64,000 nucleotides of DNA from Salinicola peritrichatus (lineage in GTDB: Bacteria; Pseudomonadota; Gammaproteobacteria; Pseudomonadales; Halomonadaceae): positions 1 to 64,000 of the forward strand of contig NZ_PZJU01000032.1 in NCBI RefSeq assembly GCF_003206715.1. Reading direction: 5' to 3'. Of the stretch, positions 8,865 through 17,792 are shown one piece after another (position 1 is the stretch's first letter; each line of letters opens with the position of its first letter). The position numbers and the translations under genes were made by a program. The notes below the pieces were generated by a model that was not told the DNA's origin, did no database searches, and saw only the letters and a list, made by a program, of their open reading frames with translations.

Positions 8865-9638
8865 TCAACTCTCGCGCTCGAGGAATTTCCTGACCCGTTC
8901 GGTACTGGCGTTGGTGAAGAAGGTCTCGGGGTCCGCGCGCTCGATGATCAGGCCTTTCTCCAGGAACACCACCTGGTCGGAAACCGCACGGGCAAAGGCC
9001 ATCTCGTGGGTCACGATCACCATGGTGTAGCCTTCGGCGGAGAGGTCCTTGATGACCGCGAGCACTTCGCCGACCAGTTCGGGGTCGAGCGCCGAGGTCG
9101 GCTCGTCGAACAGCATCACCTCCGGCTGCATCGCGAGAGCCCGGGCGATCGCCACGCGCTGCTTCTGGCCACCGGAAAGCGTGTTGGGATAGGCATCCGC
9201 CTTGTGCGACATGCCGACTTTCTCCAGCAGTGCCCGGGCGTGTTCCTCGGCCTCGCGCTTCGACTTGCCGAGCACGTGGATCGGCGCCTCGGTGACATTG
9301 TGCAGGACGTTGAGATGGGGCCACAGGTTGAAGCTCTGGAACACCATGCCGGTGCGGGCGCGGACCCGGGCCAGCGTCTTGACCGGCATCGGGCGACCGG
9401 CATCGTCGACACCGATACGCTGGCCGGCAATGTGGATGCTGCCGCGATCGGGCTGCTCGAGCCAGTTGATGCAGCGCAACAGCGTCGACTTGCCCGATCC
9501 GGACGAGCCCAGAATCGTCACCACCTCGCCTTTCGCGACTTCGAGGTTGACGTCGCGCAGCACTTCGACACCGTCGAAGCTTTTCGACAGTTGGCGAATC
9601 GATACCGCGGCCGTCTCGGGCAGGGTTGTTTCAGACAT
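8865..9638 (-). CDS. Polar amino-acid ABC transporter, ATP-binding protein
   Basis: 257-residue HisP/GlnQ-type ATPase. Walker A is GSSGSGKST (residues 44-52), the Q-loop is VFQSFNLWPH, the signature is LSGGQKQR, Walker B is VMLFDEPTSALDPE and the switch His lies in IVTHEMAFA. Its start overlaps the upstream permease stop by 8 bases, which implies translational coupling. It powers the importer formed with the two permeases (9631-10967) and the binding protein (11052-11945). Confidence 0.93.
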   Translation of the reverse strand: MSETTLPETAAVSIRQLSKSFDGVEVLRDVNLEVAKGEVVTILGSSGSGKSTLLRCINWLEQPDRGSIHIAGQRIGVDDAGRPMPVKTLARVRARTGMVFQSFNLWPHLNVLHNVTEAPIHVLGKSKREAEEHARALLEKVGMSHKADAYPNTLSGGQKQRVAIARALAMQPEVMLFDEPTSALDPELVGEVLAVIKDLSAEGYTMVIVTHEMAFARAVSDQVVFLEKGLIIERADPETFFTNASTERVRKFLERES

Positions 9639-10296
9639 GGTCGAATCCTCGTTTGGCGCTGAAACGCCCGCACTGTTTGATGATGATTTCCATGACGATG
9701 CTGACCGCCCAGTAGAAACCGATGACCACGATGAAGGCTTCGGTGGGGATGAAGTAGGTTCCCGACAGGTTGTTGGCGGCGGCGGTGAGCTCGCGCACGG
9801 TGATGATCACCAGGAAGGCCGTGTCCTTGAGCGCATAGATCAGCTGGTTGCCGATCAGCGGCCGGGTCTGCATCACGATCTGCGGCAGGATCAGGCGCAG
9901 GAACATCTTGCCCTTGGTGAACCCATGGGCCTTGGCGGCCTCGATCTGCCCCGGCGGGAAGGTCAGTCGGCTGCCGCGGAAGATTTCGGCGAAGTAGCAG
10001 CCGTGATAGACCGCCAGCGCGCCCACGCCAGCCCACCAGGCGTTCAGGCGAATGCCGAAGGTCGGCAGGCCGTAGTAGAGCACGTAGGCGAGCATCAGAA
10101 ACGGCAGCATGCGCATGCCGTCGATGAATATCCGTAGCGGCAGTGCCAGCCGGGGCCGGGTGCCCTCCAGCATGAAGAGCATCACGCAGCCGATGAGAAA
10201 GGCCGCGCTGATCGACAGCCCGAAGATCTCCATCGTGCTGAGGAAACCGGACCAGAATTGATCGCGGGCATCCCACAGGATTTGCCAGTTGGTCAT
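9631..10296 (-). CDS. Polar amino-acid ABC transporter permease (second)
   Basis: 221-residue inner-membrane protein of the HisM/GlnP type with about five membrane segments. The EAA loop that contacts the ATPase is IEAAKAHGFTKGKMFLRLIL, ending in PQ. YYGLPTFGI and YHGCYFAEIFRG are family blocks. It follows the other permease by 29 bases and overlaps the ATPase gene by 8. It is presumed to form a heterodimer with the 10326-10967 product. Confidence 0.92.
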   Translation of the reverse strand: MTNWQILWDARDQFWSGFLSTMEIFGLSISAAFLIGCVMLFMLEGTRPRLALPLRIFIDGMRMLPFLMLAYVLYYGLPTFGIRLNAWWAGVGALAVYHGCYFAEIFRGSRLTFPPGQIEAAKAHGFTKGKMFLRLILPQIVMQTRPLIGNQLIYALKDTAFLVIITVRELTAAANNLSGTYFIPTEAFIVVIGFYWAVSIVMEIIIKQCGRFSAKRGFDHV

Positions 10297-10325
10297 GTCG
10301 CTCCTCGCTTGCGTTTGTCAGCCGA

Positions 10326-10967
10326 TCACACGGCCAACCGATTGGCGCGACGTTCGGCGAGTCGCTGCAGCCACACCAGGCAACCGATCGCCAGCATGTA
10401 GAGCGCGCAGGCGGCCAGGATCGGCGGCAGCGGTTCGTAGGTCACCGCCGAGATGCGATTGGTGACGCGGGTGAGATCGACGATCCCGATCACCGCGATC
10501 GCCGGGCTGCCCTTGATCAGGAACGACATCTCGTTGACCAGGCCGGGCAGGCTGGTGACCACCAGTTGCGGCAACATGATGCGACGGAAGGTGATCCAGG
10601 GCGTCATGCCGACCGCCATGGCGGCCTCGCGCTGCTCGCGGGAGAAGTTGCGGAAGGCGCTGCGCCAGATTTCGGCGTTGAACGCCGTGGTATTGAGCGT
10701 CAGAGCCAGGATGCCGGTGACGTTGCGGTTGAGGTTGATGCCGAATGTCGGGGCGCTGAGGAAGATGAACAGGGTCAGCGTCACCAAGGGCGTGGCGCGG
10801 GCCAGACTGACGTAGAGCACCAGCAATTGGTCGACGATCGGAATGCGGGCCAAGCGGATCAGCGCGATGAGCAGGCCGGCCACCACGCCGATGGCGATCG
10901 AGACGCCGGAGATCCAGACGGTGGTCCAGGCACCTTCCAGCAGCATGTGCCAGGCACTGGTGTTCAT
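10326..10967 (-). CDS. Polar amino-acid ABC transporter permease (first)
   Basis: 213-residue membrane permease with the family blocks SLARATPLVTLTLFIFLSAP, TLNTTAFNAEIWRS and the EAA loop REAAMAVGMTPWITFRRIML. Start chosen at MNTSAWHM, with AGGGG six bases upstream; the longer frame (MLSRGARF) adds residues with no family counterpart. It pairs with the next gene. The binding protein lies 84 bases upstream on the same strand. Confidence 0.91.
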   Translation of the reverse strand: MNTSAWHMLLEGAWTTVWISGVSIAIGVVAGLLIALIRLARIPIVDQLLVLYVSLARATPLVTLTLFIFLSAPTFGINLNRNVTGILALTLNTTAFNAEIWRSAFRNFSREQREAAMAVGMTPWITFRRIMLPQLVVTSLPGLVNEMSFLIKGSPAIAVIGIVDLTRVTNRISAVTYEPLPPILAACALYMLAIGCLVWLQRLAERRANRLAV

Positions 10968-11051
10968 GAATAGACCCCTGAGACAGACGATGAAACGGGC
11001 GCCGCGCGACAGCACGGCGCTTTATGGCGCAAGGCAACGAGGGAGCAGGTA

Positions 11052-11945
11052 TCAGCCGTCCAGGCCCGCCAGCTCATGGAACTGCTCGACGCTGGTCAAC
11101 GGCTCGGTGGGCAGATCGGGGAAGCTCTCGCCGAACCACTTCTCCTGCAACTCGGCCAGACGTCCGGTTTCGCGCATATGAGCGAGGAAGTCGGTCATGT
11201 AATCGAGCAGTTCGGGACTGTTCTTGGGAATCGGCCAGGAAACATAGCCCGCGCCGGAAACGGCGGGCCCCTTGGCGAAGACATCCGGCTTGGAGGCGAC
11301 CAGCGTGTTGACCGGCACCGCCGAGTCGATCACGTAGTCGAGGCGGCCGTTGGCCAGATCGGCGAAGGCTTCCGGGTAGGATTCGTACTGCACCACCTCA
11401 CCGAGCTTGCCGCCGTCGTCCTCGAGCATCTTCTTCAATTCCGGCAGACGGGACAGCAGCACGCTACCGGCCTGAACGCCCACCGTCTTGCCGCTGAGAT
11501 CGTCGACGTCGCTGATGCTGTCGTCGTCGGCGCGCTTGATGGCGAAGTGCTGGGCGGAAGCGTAGGGCGGCGTGTAGTTGAATACGCGCAGCCGCTCGTC
11601 GGAGACCGACGCGCCGGTCAGCGCCATGTCGTACTGACCGGTGGAGACCGCCGCCAGCAGTCCGGTCCAGGGCAGGATGTCCTGACGCACATCGAAGTCG
11701 GCGTACTGGCGCAGCTCTTCCAGCATGTCGGCATTGAAGCCCACGGCGTTGCCATCCTCGATGTAGTTGAACGGCGAGTAGTTGTCCTCGGTAGCCACGC
11801 TCAGGTAGCCGCGGCTCTCTATCTCGGAGAGGTCGGCGGCGAAGGCCGACAACGACAACGCCATCAACGTACCGGCTACGGTGGTGGCGACGAGTCTGGA
11901 CAGGCGGCGGGAAGGCGAAGTGGCATTGGTCGGGAAGCGCAGCAT
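11052..11945 (-). CDS. Polar amino-acid ABC transporter substrate-binding protein
   Basis: 297-residue periplasmic binding protein of family 3. The signal peptide (residues 1 to about 37) ends in a typical LSLSAFAAD site. The mature protein opens with LSEIESRGYLSVATEDNYSPF, carries GFNADMLEEL, and has the hinge block LSGKTVGVQAGS. Start taken at MLRFPTN (ATG); a GTG three codons earlier is possible. First gene of the transporter unit. The ligand is not readable, but sequence style suits a polar or modified amino acid rather than a sugar. Confidence 0.9.
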   Translation of the reverse strand: MLRFPTNATSPSRRLSRLVATTVAGTLMALSLSAFAADLSEIESRGYLSVATEDNYSPFNYIEDGNAVGFNADMLEELRQYADFDVRQDILPWTGLLAAVSTGQYDMALTGASVSDERLRVFNYTPPYASAQHFAIKRADDDSISDVDDLSGKTVGVQAGSVLLSRLPELKKMLEDDGGKLGEVVQYESYPEAFADLANGRLDYVIDSAVPVNTLVASKPDVFAKGPAVSGAGYVSWPIPKNSPELLDYMTDFLAHMRETGRLAELQEKWFGESFPDLPTEPLTSVEQFHELAGLDG

Positions 11946-12124
11946 GAAGAACACCCTCGATATATTGTTGTCGGTGATAGGTCTGTCGGTTGGCCCGGCG
12001 GCGCCGTTGAAAGAGCGTTGCGGACGCCCCGAGTCGGTCTCTCCACCCTAAAGAATTCACGCGATGTCGCTATAGAGCCAGTTTGCTGTCATTGGCTGGC
12101 CAGATTGGCGTTGCCGCTGGCAAA

Positions 12125-13033
12125 TCAGGCGAGCGCCTTCAGTGCCGCGATCAGCGCATCGAAGGGCGCCCCGGCAAAGCCGATTCCTACCAGTTGGCTG
12201 GCGCCCGGACGCGGCCTGGCGGGTGTCCAGTCGGCATGTCCGCCGCTCCATTGAAAGACATAGTGCTGGCCGTCGGCCTGAATGAATCCCTTGGCCCGCG
12301 CCAGCCCGTCGGCATGCTTGGCGAGCAGAAATTCCAGTGTCCGTCGTTCCAACGATGGCGGGAGGGCGATCGCAAAACGCTGCCAGTCGGGATCGTGTTC
12401 TCCGGCGGCGCGGCGCACAGTCATCGGTTGCGCCGTCGCGGGTTCCGGTGTCCTGCCGACGCTGGAATCGGCGTACGTGATGCGAGCCGTGGGGTTGAGC
12501 GCGTGGAGCCGACCCATCAGGTGGTCACGCTCGACGACATCGAGATCATCGCCGCGGTTGAGGGAGAGCAGGTCGGCGCTGAGGATCTGGTCTGCCACCA
12601 GCTCGGCGACGCGGCTGTCGTTCAGGCGCTGCGCAAGGCTCGCCAGGTCGACCATAGTGACGATGCGATCCAGGCAGAAACGTTGCGCCACGCGGATCAT
12701 GTCGGCGATGCGTCGAGGTCGGGCCACACCACTGGTCTCGATGATCAACGCCGCGGGCGGCTCCGGCCAGCGGCCGATACGCGAGAGTTGCGAGCCCAGC
12801 TCGTCGCTCAACGAGCAGCACAGGCAGCCGCTGCTGAGCTTGAGCAGGCGCTCCCCGGCGTAGTCGATCAGCTCGGCGTCGACATTGATGGTGCCGAAGT
12901 CGTTGACCAGCACCAAGGTGCCCGGTGCCACGCCGTCTCGCAGATGGATGTTGAGCCAGGTGGTCTTGCCGGCGCCGAGATAACCGGCCACCAACGTCAC
13001 AGGTATCGGGCTGGTGGTGACGAGCTCAGACAT
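12125..13033 (-). CDS. CobW/G3E-family GTPase, probable metallochaperone
   Basis: 302-residue G3E P-loop GTPase. Walker A is GYLGAGKTT (residues 14-22), the metal-binding motif is GCLCC and the switch region contains IETSGVARP. A short C-terminal CobW domain (about 215-302) is present. Its ATG overlaps the stop of the upstream amidohydrolase by 8 bases, so the two are translationally coupled. G3E GTPases deliver Zn, Co or Ni to partner metalloenzymes; overlap with a metal-dependent amidohydrolase suggests that enzyme is the client. No zinc-uptake regulator box was recognised upstream of the operon. Confidence 0.87.
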   Translation of the reverse strand: MSELVTTSPIPVTLVAGYLGAGKTTWLNIHLRDGVAPGTLVLVNDFGTINVDAELIDYAGERLLKLSSGCLCCSLSDELGSQLSRIGRWPEPPAALIIETSGVARPRRIADMIRVAQRFCLDRIVTMVDLASLAQRLNDSRVAELVADQILSADLLSLNRGDDLDVVERDHLMGRLHALNPTARITYADSSVGRTPEPATAQPMTVRRAAGEHDPDWQRFAIALPPSLERRTLEFLLAKHADGLARAKGFIQADGQHYVFQWSGGHADWTPARPRPGASQLVGIGFAGAPFDALIAALKALA

Positions 13034-14654
13034 TGCTGAAGACGTGGCCGCCGACGACCGTTGCCGCGATGCCGATCGAAGCCAGTCGATCCAGCGGCAC
13101 CTCACGCGGGTCTTCGTCGAGCACCGCCATATCGGCGAACTTGCCCACCTCCAGGCTGCCGACGTGGTCGTCCAGCTTCAGGGTATAGGCTGCGTCCAGC
13201 GTGATCAGGCGCAGCGCACGTTCCACGTTCAACGCCTCATTAGGCCCCAGCACCTCGCTGCTGGCGGTCTGACGAGCGACGGCACACCACGCCGTGAACA
13301 GCGGCGCCAACGGGGTGACCGGCGCATCGCAATGCGCTGCGATCGGTATGCTCAGGCGATCCGCCGAGGCCAGCGGTTCGAGACGCTGGCAGCGTTCGAA
13401 ACCCAGCGTGCGGGTGCGGTGGATGTCGCCCCAGTAGTAGAGATGGTTGGCGAACATGTTGAGACACACCCCGAGTCGCGCCGCGCGTTTCAGCTGGGCG
13501 TGGCTGATGATCTGGCAGTGCTGCAGGGTGTGGCGATGGTCGGCCCGCGGCCACAGCTCCAGCGCCGATTCGATGGCGTCCAGCATCAGCTCCACGGCTT
13601 CGTCGCCGTTGGTATGGATATGCAGTTGCAGCCCGGCCTGATGATAGCGGTGGACGATCTCGGTCAGGCGTTCCGGCTCCGCGTTCCACATGCCGTTGGG
13701 CGATCCGTCGTGATAGCCGGGCCACTTGAGACGTGCGGTGTAGCCCTGGATGGAGCCGTCGGTCATCAGCTTGACCAGCCCGAAATGCAGCTTGTCGCTG
13801 CGCTTCTCGCGACAGCCGAGAACTCGGTCGATGCCGTCTTCCGGCGTGTAGGTCAGCGCACTCATGGCCGGCGCCAGGCGCATCGGAACGTCGGCCCGGT
13901 TACAGGTGCGCTGCATGCACTCGACACCATCGTCACTCAGCGGATTGTAGAGGTCGGTCAGCGTGGTCACGCCGTGGCGCTGGGCGATGCGCGCGTATCG
14001 CTCGAGCGTCGTCTGTTCACTGCCGCGGTCGAAAAGATCCAGATTCAGGGCGTCGAAGATCGCGAACATCGCCGCCATCTCGCGCAGCTCGCCGTTGGGT
14101 CGGCCGTCGTCGAAGGTCAGTACGCCCTCGATAGCGGCCTGCGACTCGAGACCGGAAAGACGCAGCATGGCGCTGTTGACCGTCATCATGTGCAGGTTGG
14201 CATGGATGACAACAATCGGGCGCTCGGCGTCGATGGCGTCGAGATCGTCGCGATCAAGCCGGCGCTGGGGGAAGTAGATCGGATCGAAGCCCCAGGCGAT
14301 CAGTGGTGTGTCCGGCGATAGCTTGGCCATCTGTTCGCCGAGATGACGCTGTAGCGAGGGGATATCGGTCAGCCCCGGCCAGATATGGCCGTCGGGATCC
14401 TGGCGCGGGAAGAAACCGGCGTAGGGGTATTCCCACAGCACGCCTTCCAGCGCGTGGCTGTGGCCCTCGACGAAGCCGGGGAGGATGATCTTGTCGGCGA
14501 AGCGCTCGTCGAGTTCGAAGTCACCCAGATCCGACAGCGTTTCCAGCGAGCCGACGCCGAGAATCCGACCGTCGCGGACCGCGATGTGGGTGGCCTCCGG
14601 CTGCGAGGGGTTCATGGTTAGAATGCGCCGGGCGGCGAAAATGCGATGGTTCAT
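13026..14654 (-). CDS. YtcJ-like metal-dependent amidohydrolase
   Basis: 542-residue amidohydrolase-3 family protein. Metal-ligand blocks in order are GFVEGHSHALEG (HxH), a Lys region FGLVKLMTDGSIQ, LQLHIHTNGDEAVE, RHTLQHCQIIS and PIAAHCDAPVTP. The C-terminal GKFADMAVLDEDP closes the composite beta-sandwich. It overlaps the GltS-like carrier by 4 bases (ATGA) upstream and the CobW GTPase by 8 downstream, so three genes form one unit. Substrate is unknown; the carrier suggests an anionic amide or N-acyl amino acid. Confidence 0.85.
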   Translation of the reverse strand: MNHRIFAARRILTMNPSQPEATHIAVRDGRILGVGSLETLSDLGDFELDERFADKIILPGFVEGHSHALEGVLWEYPYAGFFPRQDPDGHIWPGLTDIPSLQRHLGEQMAKLSPDTPLIAWGFDPIYFPQRRLDRDDLDAIDAERPIVVIHANLHMMTVNSAMLRLSGLESQAAIEGVLTFDDGRPNGELREMAAMFAIFDALNLDLFDRGSEQTTLERYARIAQRHGVTTLTDLYNPLSDDGVECMQRTCNRADVPMRLAPAMSALTYTPEDGIDRVLGCREKRSDKLHFGLVKLMTDGSIQGYTARLKWPGYHDGSPNGMWNAEPERLTEIVHRYHQAGLQLHIHTNGDEAVELMLDAIESALELWPRADHRHTLQHCQIISHAQLKRAARLGVCLNMFANHLYYWGDIHRTRTLGFERCQRLEPLASADRLSIPIAAHCDAPVTPLAPLFTAWCAVARQTASSEVLGPNEALNVERALRLITLDAAYTLKLDDHVGSLEVGKFADMAVLDEDPREVPLDRLASIGIAATVVGGHVFSNV

Positions 14655-16054
14655 GACGGATTCGGCTCCTGAACGGAAGGCGTCTGGCCGCCCCGACTAT
14701 GCTGCCATTTCAGCAGTAGCGGGATGCAGATCGCCATCAGTACCACGTAGCCACCGAAGATCGCCAGGTAGCTCCAGGTGCCGAGGGAGGGCGCAATCGG
14801 GGCGACGAAGAACAGTGTCGGGATGTTGACCACGATGATCGCGATATTGAAGAACGCCAGCTCCTTGGGCACCGAGGTGCTGAAGTCGGCATCCAGCATG
14901 CGCAGCAATAGCAAGCCGGTACCGGTGGAGCCACAGCAGCAGCCAAAGGCGGTGACGGCACGCTCCGGCCCGAGCCGGCCGCTGAGGCGTCCGATCGCCA
15001 TCGCGCCGAGGAAGGTGACCAGCGTGATGGCAACCGCAACGAGCAAGATTGGCACCAGCAGGGCAGAGAGCACGGCGATCTGGATGCTCATCAGGGTGGC
15101 GACGACCATGAAGTCCACCGACCCGCTGGTGATGCGCTTGAGCGTGTCGTCGTCGACCTTGTCGGCCCAGCCGAAGCGGTCGATCGCCATCCGCATCAGT
15201 ACGCAGACCGTCAGCCCGTGGATGAAGAACAGGTTGTAGCTGAAGAACACCGAAAGCACCTGATTGCCGGCCACCAGTGGCTGCATCGCGGTCAGCCAGA
15301 CGTAGGTGATGACATAGGCCACGCCCAGCAGGCCTATGTGCCAGGCCAGCGAGTCGACGGTGCCGGAATGCGACACCTGCTTACCGGCAGAGGGTTGTGC
15401 CTGTGGCGTATGAAAGCCGCGAACGAAATCGTCATCCAGCGTCGAGCTGCGGTTGGTGTTGAGCCCCTGTTTGAGAAAATAGCGTGCGGCCGGCACGCCG
15501 ACGACGAAGGCGGCCACGAAGCCCAGCGAGGCGAAAATGACGCCCACCTGCGCGGCATTGGCGATGCCGTAATCGTTCTCCCAGATCGTGCCGTAGGTCA
15601 ACGCCTGGCCCGGGCCCTGGGTGAATCCGTGGGTGACGATCGCTCCCAGCAATGGGCTGAGATCACTGCCGCTGATCAGGTCGTAGCCCGCCATCAGGCC
15701 AAAACCGATCACCGCCTGGGCGCCGAGACTGGCGGTCCAGATCAGCGTCAGCCACAACCCGCCACCGACGATGCTCTGGCGCTGTTCACCTGCGGCTGGT
15801 TTGGAGCTGCCGGTCAGGCACAGCGACATGAAGCTCAGGGTAAAGAAATGGAATGCGAGCGCAGTGAAATCGGAAGGGGCATAGCCGGGAACCAGCCCCG
15901 CGGAGAGCCCGATGAAACCGATGATGCCCGCGACGATGCTGCCGGGAATCAGGCTGGCTCGTAGCCAGGGAAGACGGCTGCGCAGCAGGCTGCCGACAAC
16001 CAGCAAGGCAGCGATCAGCGCGAAGGCGATGACGCCATGGAAGGTACTGCCCAT
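14651..16054 (-). CDS. GltS-like sodium/anion (glutamate) symporter
   Basis: 467-residue inner-membrane carrier resembling the sodium:glutamate symporter GltS, with two inverted halves of about five segments each. Family traits are IVTHGFTQGPGQALTYG in the first half and GCCCGSTGTGLLLLRML in the second, the paired re-entrant glycine-rich loops. GltS of E. coli is 401 residues; this one has a longer central cytoplasmic loop (about 205-235). First gene of the carrier-amidohydrolase-CobW operon and divergent from the MocR regulator. Confidence 0.78.
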   Translation of the reverse strand: MGSTFHGVIAFALIAALLVVGSLLRSRLPWLRASLIPGSIVAGIIGFIGLSAGLVPGYAPSDFTALAFHFFTLSFMSLCLTGSSKPAAGEQRQSIVGGGLWLTLIWTASLGAQAVIGFGLMAGYDLISGSDLSPLLGAIVTHGFTQGPGQALTYGTIWENDYGIANAAQVGVIFASLGFVAAFVVGVPAARYFLKQGLNTNRSSTLDDDFVRGFHTPQAQPSAGKQVSHSGTVDSLAWHIGLLGVAYVITYVWLTAMQPLVAGNQVLSVFFSYNLFFIHGLTVCVLMRMAIDRFGWADKVDDDTLKRITSGSVDFMVVATLMSIQIAVLSALLVPILLVAVAITLVTFLGAMAIGRLSGRLGPERAVTAFGCCCGSTGTGLLLLRMLDADFSTSVPKELAFFNIAIIVVNIPTLFFVAPIAPSLGTWSYLAIFGGYVVLMAICIPLLLKWQHSRGGQTPSVQEPNPS

Positions 16055-16116
16055 GTTGTAGTCCTCGTGATTGACGTTGTTATGGTCGGGGGCGAGTCGC
16101 TCCGACGCGACAGGGC

Positions 16117-16142
16117 CGGGTCATACGTAAGTCGGGTCATAC
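16117..16142. promoter_or_regulatory. Direct-repeat operator candidate for the MocR regulator
   Basis: CGGGTCATAC occurs twice, at 16117-16126 and 16133-16142, with a 16-base period and similar following bases (GTAAGT and TAAAGT). MocR/GabR/PdxR regulators are known to bind direct repeats in the divergent region beside their own gene. These lie between the GltS-like operon and the MocR gene at 16270. Binding by that protein is inferred. Confidence 0.5.
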
Positions 16143-16269
16143 TAAAGTTCGGAATGCGCGGCGCTACAGGACAGATTCCCGTCGTGCTCGAGACAGTTGA
16201 GCGTGCCACTGGCGCAAATCTTGCAGGAGTGAGAGCAGTCCATTTCTGTGATTGCCGCGGGAGTCCCGC

Positions 16270-17730
16270 ATGCTCGACCACTATTTCCATCTCGACTTCG
16301 ATGCCCAGCGAGGTTTACAGGAGCAACTGCGCGAGGCGCTGCTCGATGCCATCCACACCGGTACCATTCCCGCCGACGAGGCGCTGCCGTCCTGCCGCAA
16401 GCTGTCGCTGCAACTGGGTATCTCGCGCAATACCGTGGCGCTGGTCTACGAGGGGTTGGTGGAAGACGGTTATCTGATCAGCCGGCCACGCAGCGGCTAC
16501 TACCTGCACGACGCCTACCACGAGCCCGATGCACTGGAATCGTCCCGGGCGATGCATGACGCAGTCCTGGATGCACCAACTTGGAGCCGACGTTTTACCC
16601 ACCGGCCGAGCCATCTGCAGGGCGTTCTGCGCCCCAGCAACTGGATGCACTACGAATTTCCCTTCGTCTATGGTCAGCTCGATACCCGGTTGTTCCCGCT
16701 GGAGCAGTGGCGCGAAGCCTCGCGGCGTCTGTTGGGCAGTCATCGCGAACGCCACTGGCTGAGCGACCGCTACGATCAGGACGATCTGATGCTGGTGGAG
16801 CAGCTGCGCACCCGTGTCCTGCCCAAGCGCGGCATCCATGCGCGCAGCGACGAGATATTGATCACGCTGGGCTCGCAGAATGCGCTGTTTCTGATCGCGC
16901 AGCTGTTGTTCGATCGTCGCACCCGTGTCGCGGTCGAGAATCCCGGCTATCGTGAGGCGGCCAACGTCTTTCTGCGCCAGGGCGCGCAGCTGAGCTACCA
17001 GCCCATCGACGGTGAAGGCATGTGTCTCGACGCGTCGGCGGCGAAGAGCGATTACCTCTACGTGACGCCCAGCCATCAAGGCCCTACCGGCGTGACCATG
17101 AGCCGCCGTCGGCGCGAGGCATTGATCGAGCAGATCCAGCGCCGCGACCAGATCGTGCTGGAGGACGACTACGACGCCGAGGTCAATTTCGATCGTCATG
17201 CCCAGCCGGCGCTGAAGGCGAGCCGGGCCGGCTCCCGAGTGATCTACATGAGCAGCCTGTCGAAGCCGCTGTCGCCTGGATTGCGCCTGGGCTATGTGGT
17301 GGCCGACGCCGAACTGATCGACGAGCTGCGGGCGCTGCGCCGGTTGATGTACCGCCATCCACCTTCCGGCCTGCAGCAGCAGTTGGCACAGTTTCTCTCC
17401 CAGGGGCATTACGACCGTTACTTGCGTCAGTTTGCCGACGAGATGCGCCAGCGCTGGGAAGTCATGAATGCCGCCATCGGGCGGGAGCTGCCCGACTGCC
17501 GCCGGGTAGGCGGGGAACATGCCAGTGTGTTCTGGCTGGAAGCGCCTAGTGCGGTCGATACCCAGCGGCTGGCCTGGCAGGCGGCGCAGCATGGCGTGCT
17601 GATCGAGCCCGGCTTCCAGCACTTCTTCGACCAGGCGCCGCCACGCAACTACATGCGGTTGGGATTCGGCGCCATCGACGCCGAGCGCATCGCGCCGGGG
17701 ATCGCCCGGCTGGCACGCGCTTTCGGTTAG
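16270..17730 (+). CDS. MocR-family transcriptional regulator (GntR-aminotransferase fusion)
   Basis: 486-residue fusion of a winged-helix GntR domain (residues 1 to about 75; LPSCRKLSLQLGISRNTVAL) and a class I aminotransferase-like domain. The aminotransferase part retains VTPSHQGPTG, LEDDYDAEV and the PLP-lysine region MSSLSKPLSPGLRLGYV (Lys in SLSK). Such proteins sense amines or PLP. ATG at 16270 is chosen with GGAG seven bases upstream; an in-frame TTG at 16252 lacks one. It is divergent from the GltS/amidohydrolase/CobW operon and convergent with an aminotransferase, either of which may be its target. Confidence 0.9.
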   Translation: MLDHYFHLDFDAQRGLQEQLREALLDAIHTGTIPADEALPSCRKLSLQLGISRNTVALVYEGLVEDGYLISRPRSGYYLHDAYHEPDALESSRAMHDAVLDAPTWSRRFTHRPSHLQGVLRPSNWMHYEFPFVYGQLDTRLFPLEQWREASRRLLGSHRERHWLSDRYDQDDLMLVEQLRTRVLPKRGIHARSDEILITLGSQNALFLIAQLLFDRRTRVAVENPGYREAANVFLRQGAQLSYQPIDGEGMCLDASAAKSDYLYVTPSHQGPTGVTMSRRRREALIEQIQRRDQIVLEDDYDAEVNFDRHAQPALKASRAGSRVIYMSSLSKPLSPGLRLGYVVADAELIDELRALRRLMYRHPPSGLQQQLAQFLSQGHYDRYLRQFADEMRQRWEVMNAAIGRELPDCRRVGGEHASVFWLEAPSAVDTQRLAWQAAQHGVLIEPGFQHFFDQAPPRNYMRLGFGAIDAERIAPGIARLARAFG

Positions 17731-17748
17731 CCTGAAACCCAAACGACT

Positions 17749-17770
17749 GCGACCGGCAAACGCCGGTCGC
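17749..17770. terminator. Hairpin between convergent MocR and aminotransferase genes
   Basis: GCGACCGGC, loop AAAC, GCCGGTCGC: nine perfect pairs, located 18 bases after the MocR stop and 22 bases before the aminotransferase stop. No U-run follows, so termination is plausible for both strands but not certain. Confidence 0.55.
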
Positions 17771-17792
17771 TCACGGTGCTTTCCGGTATCTG

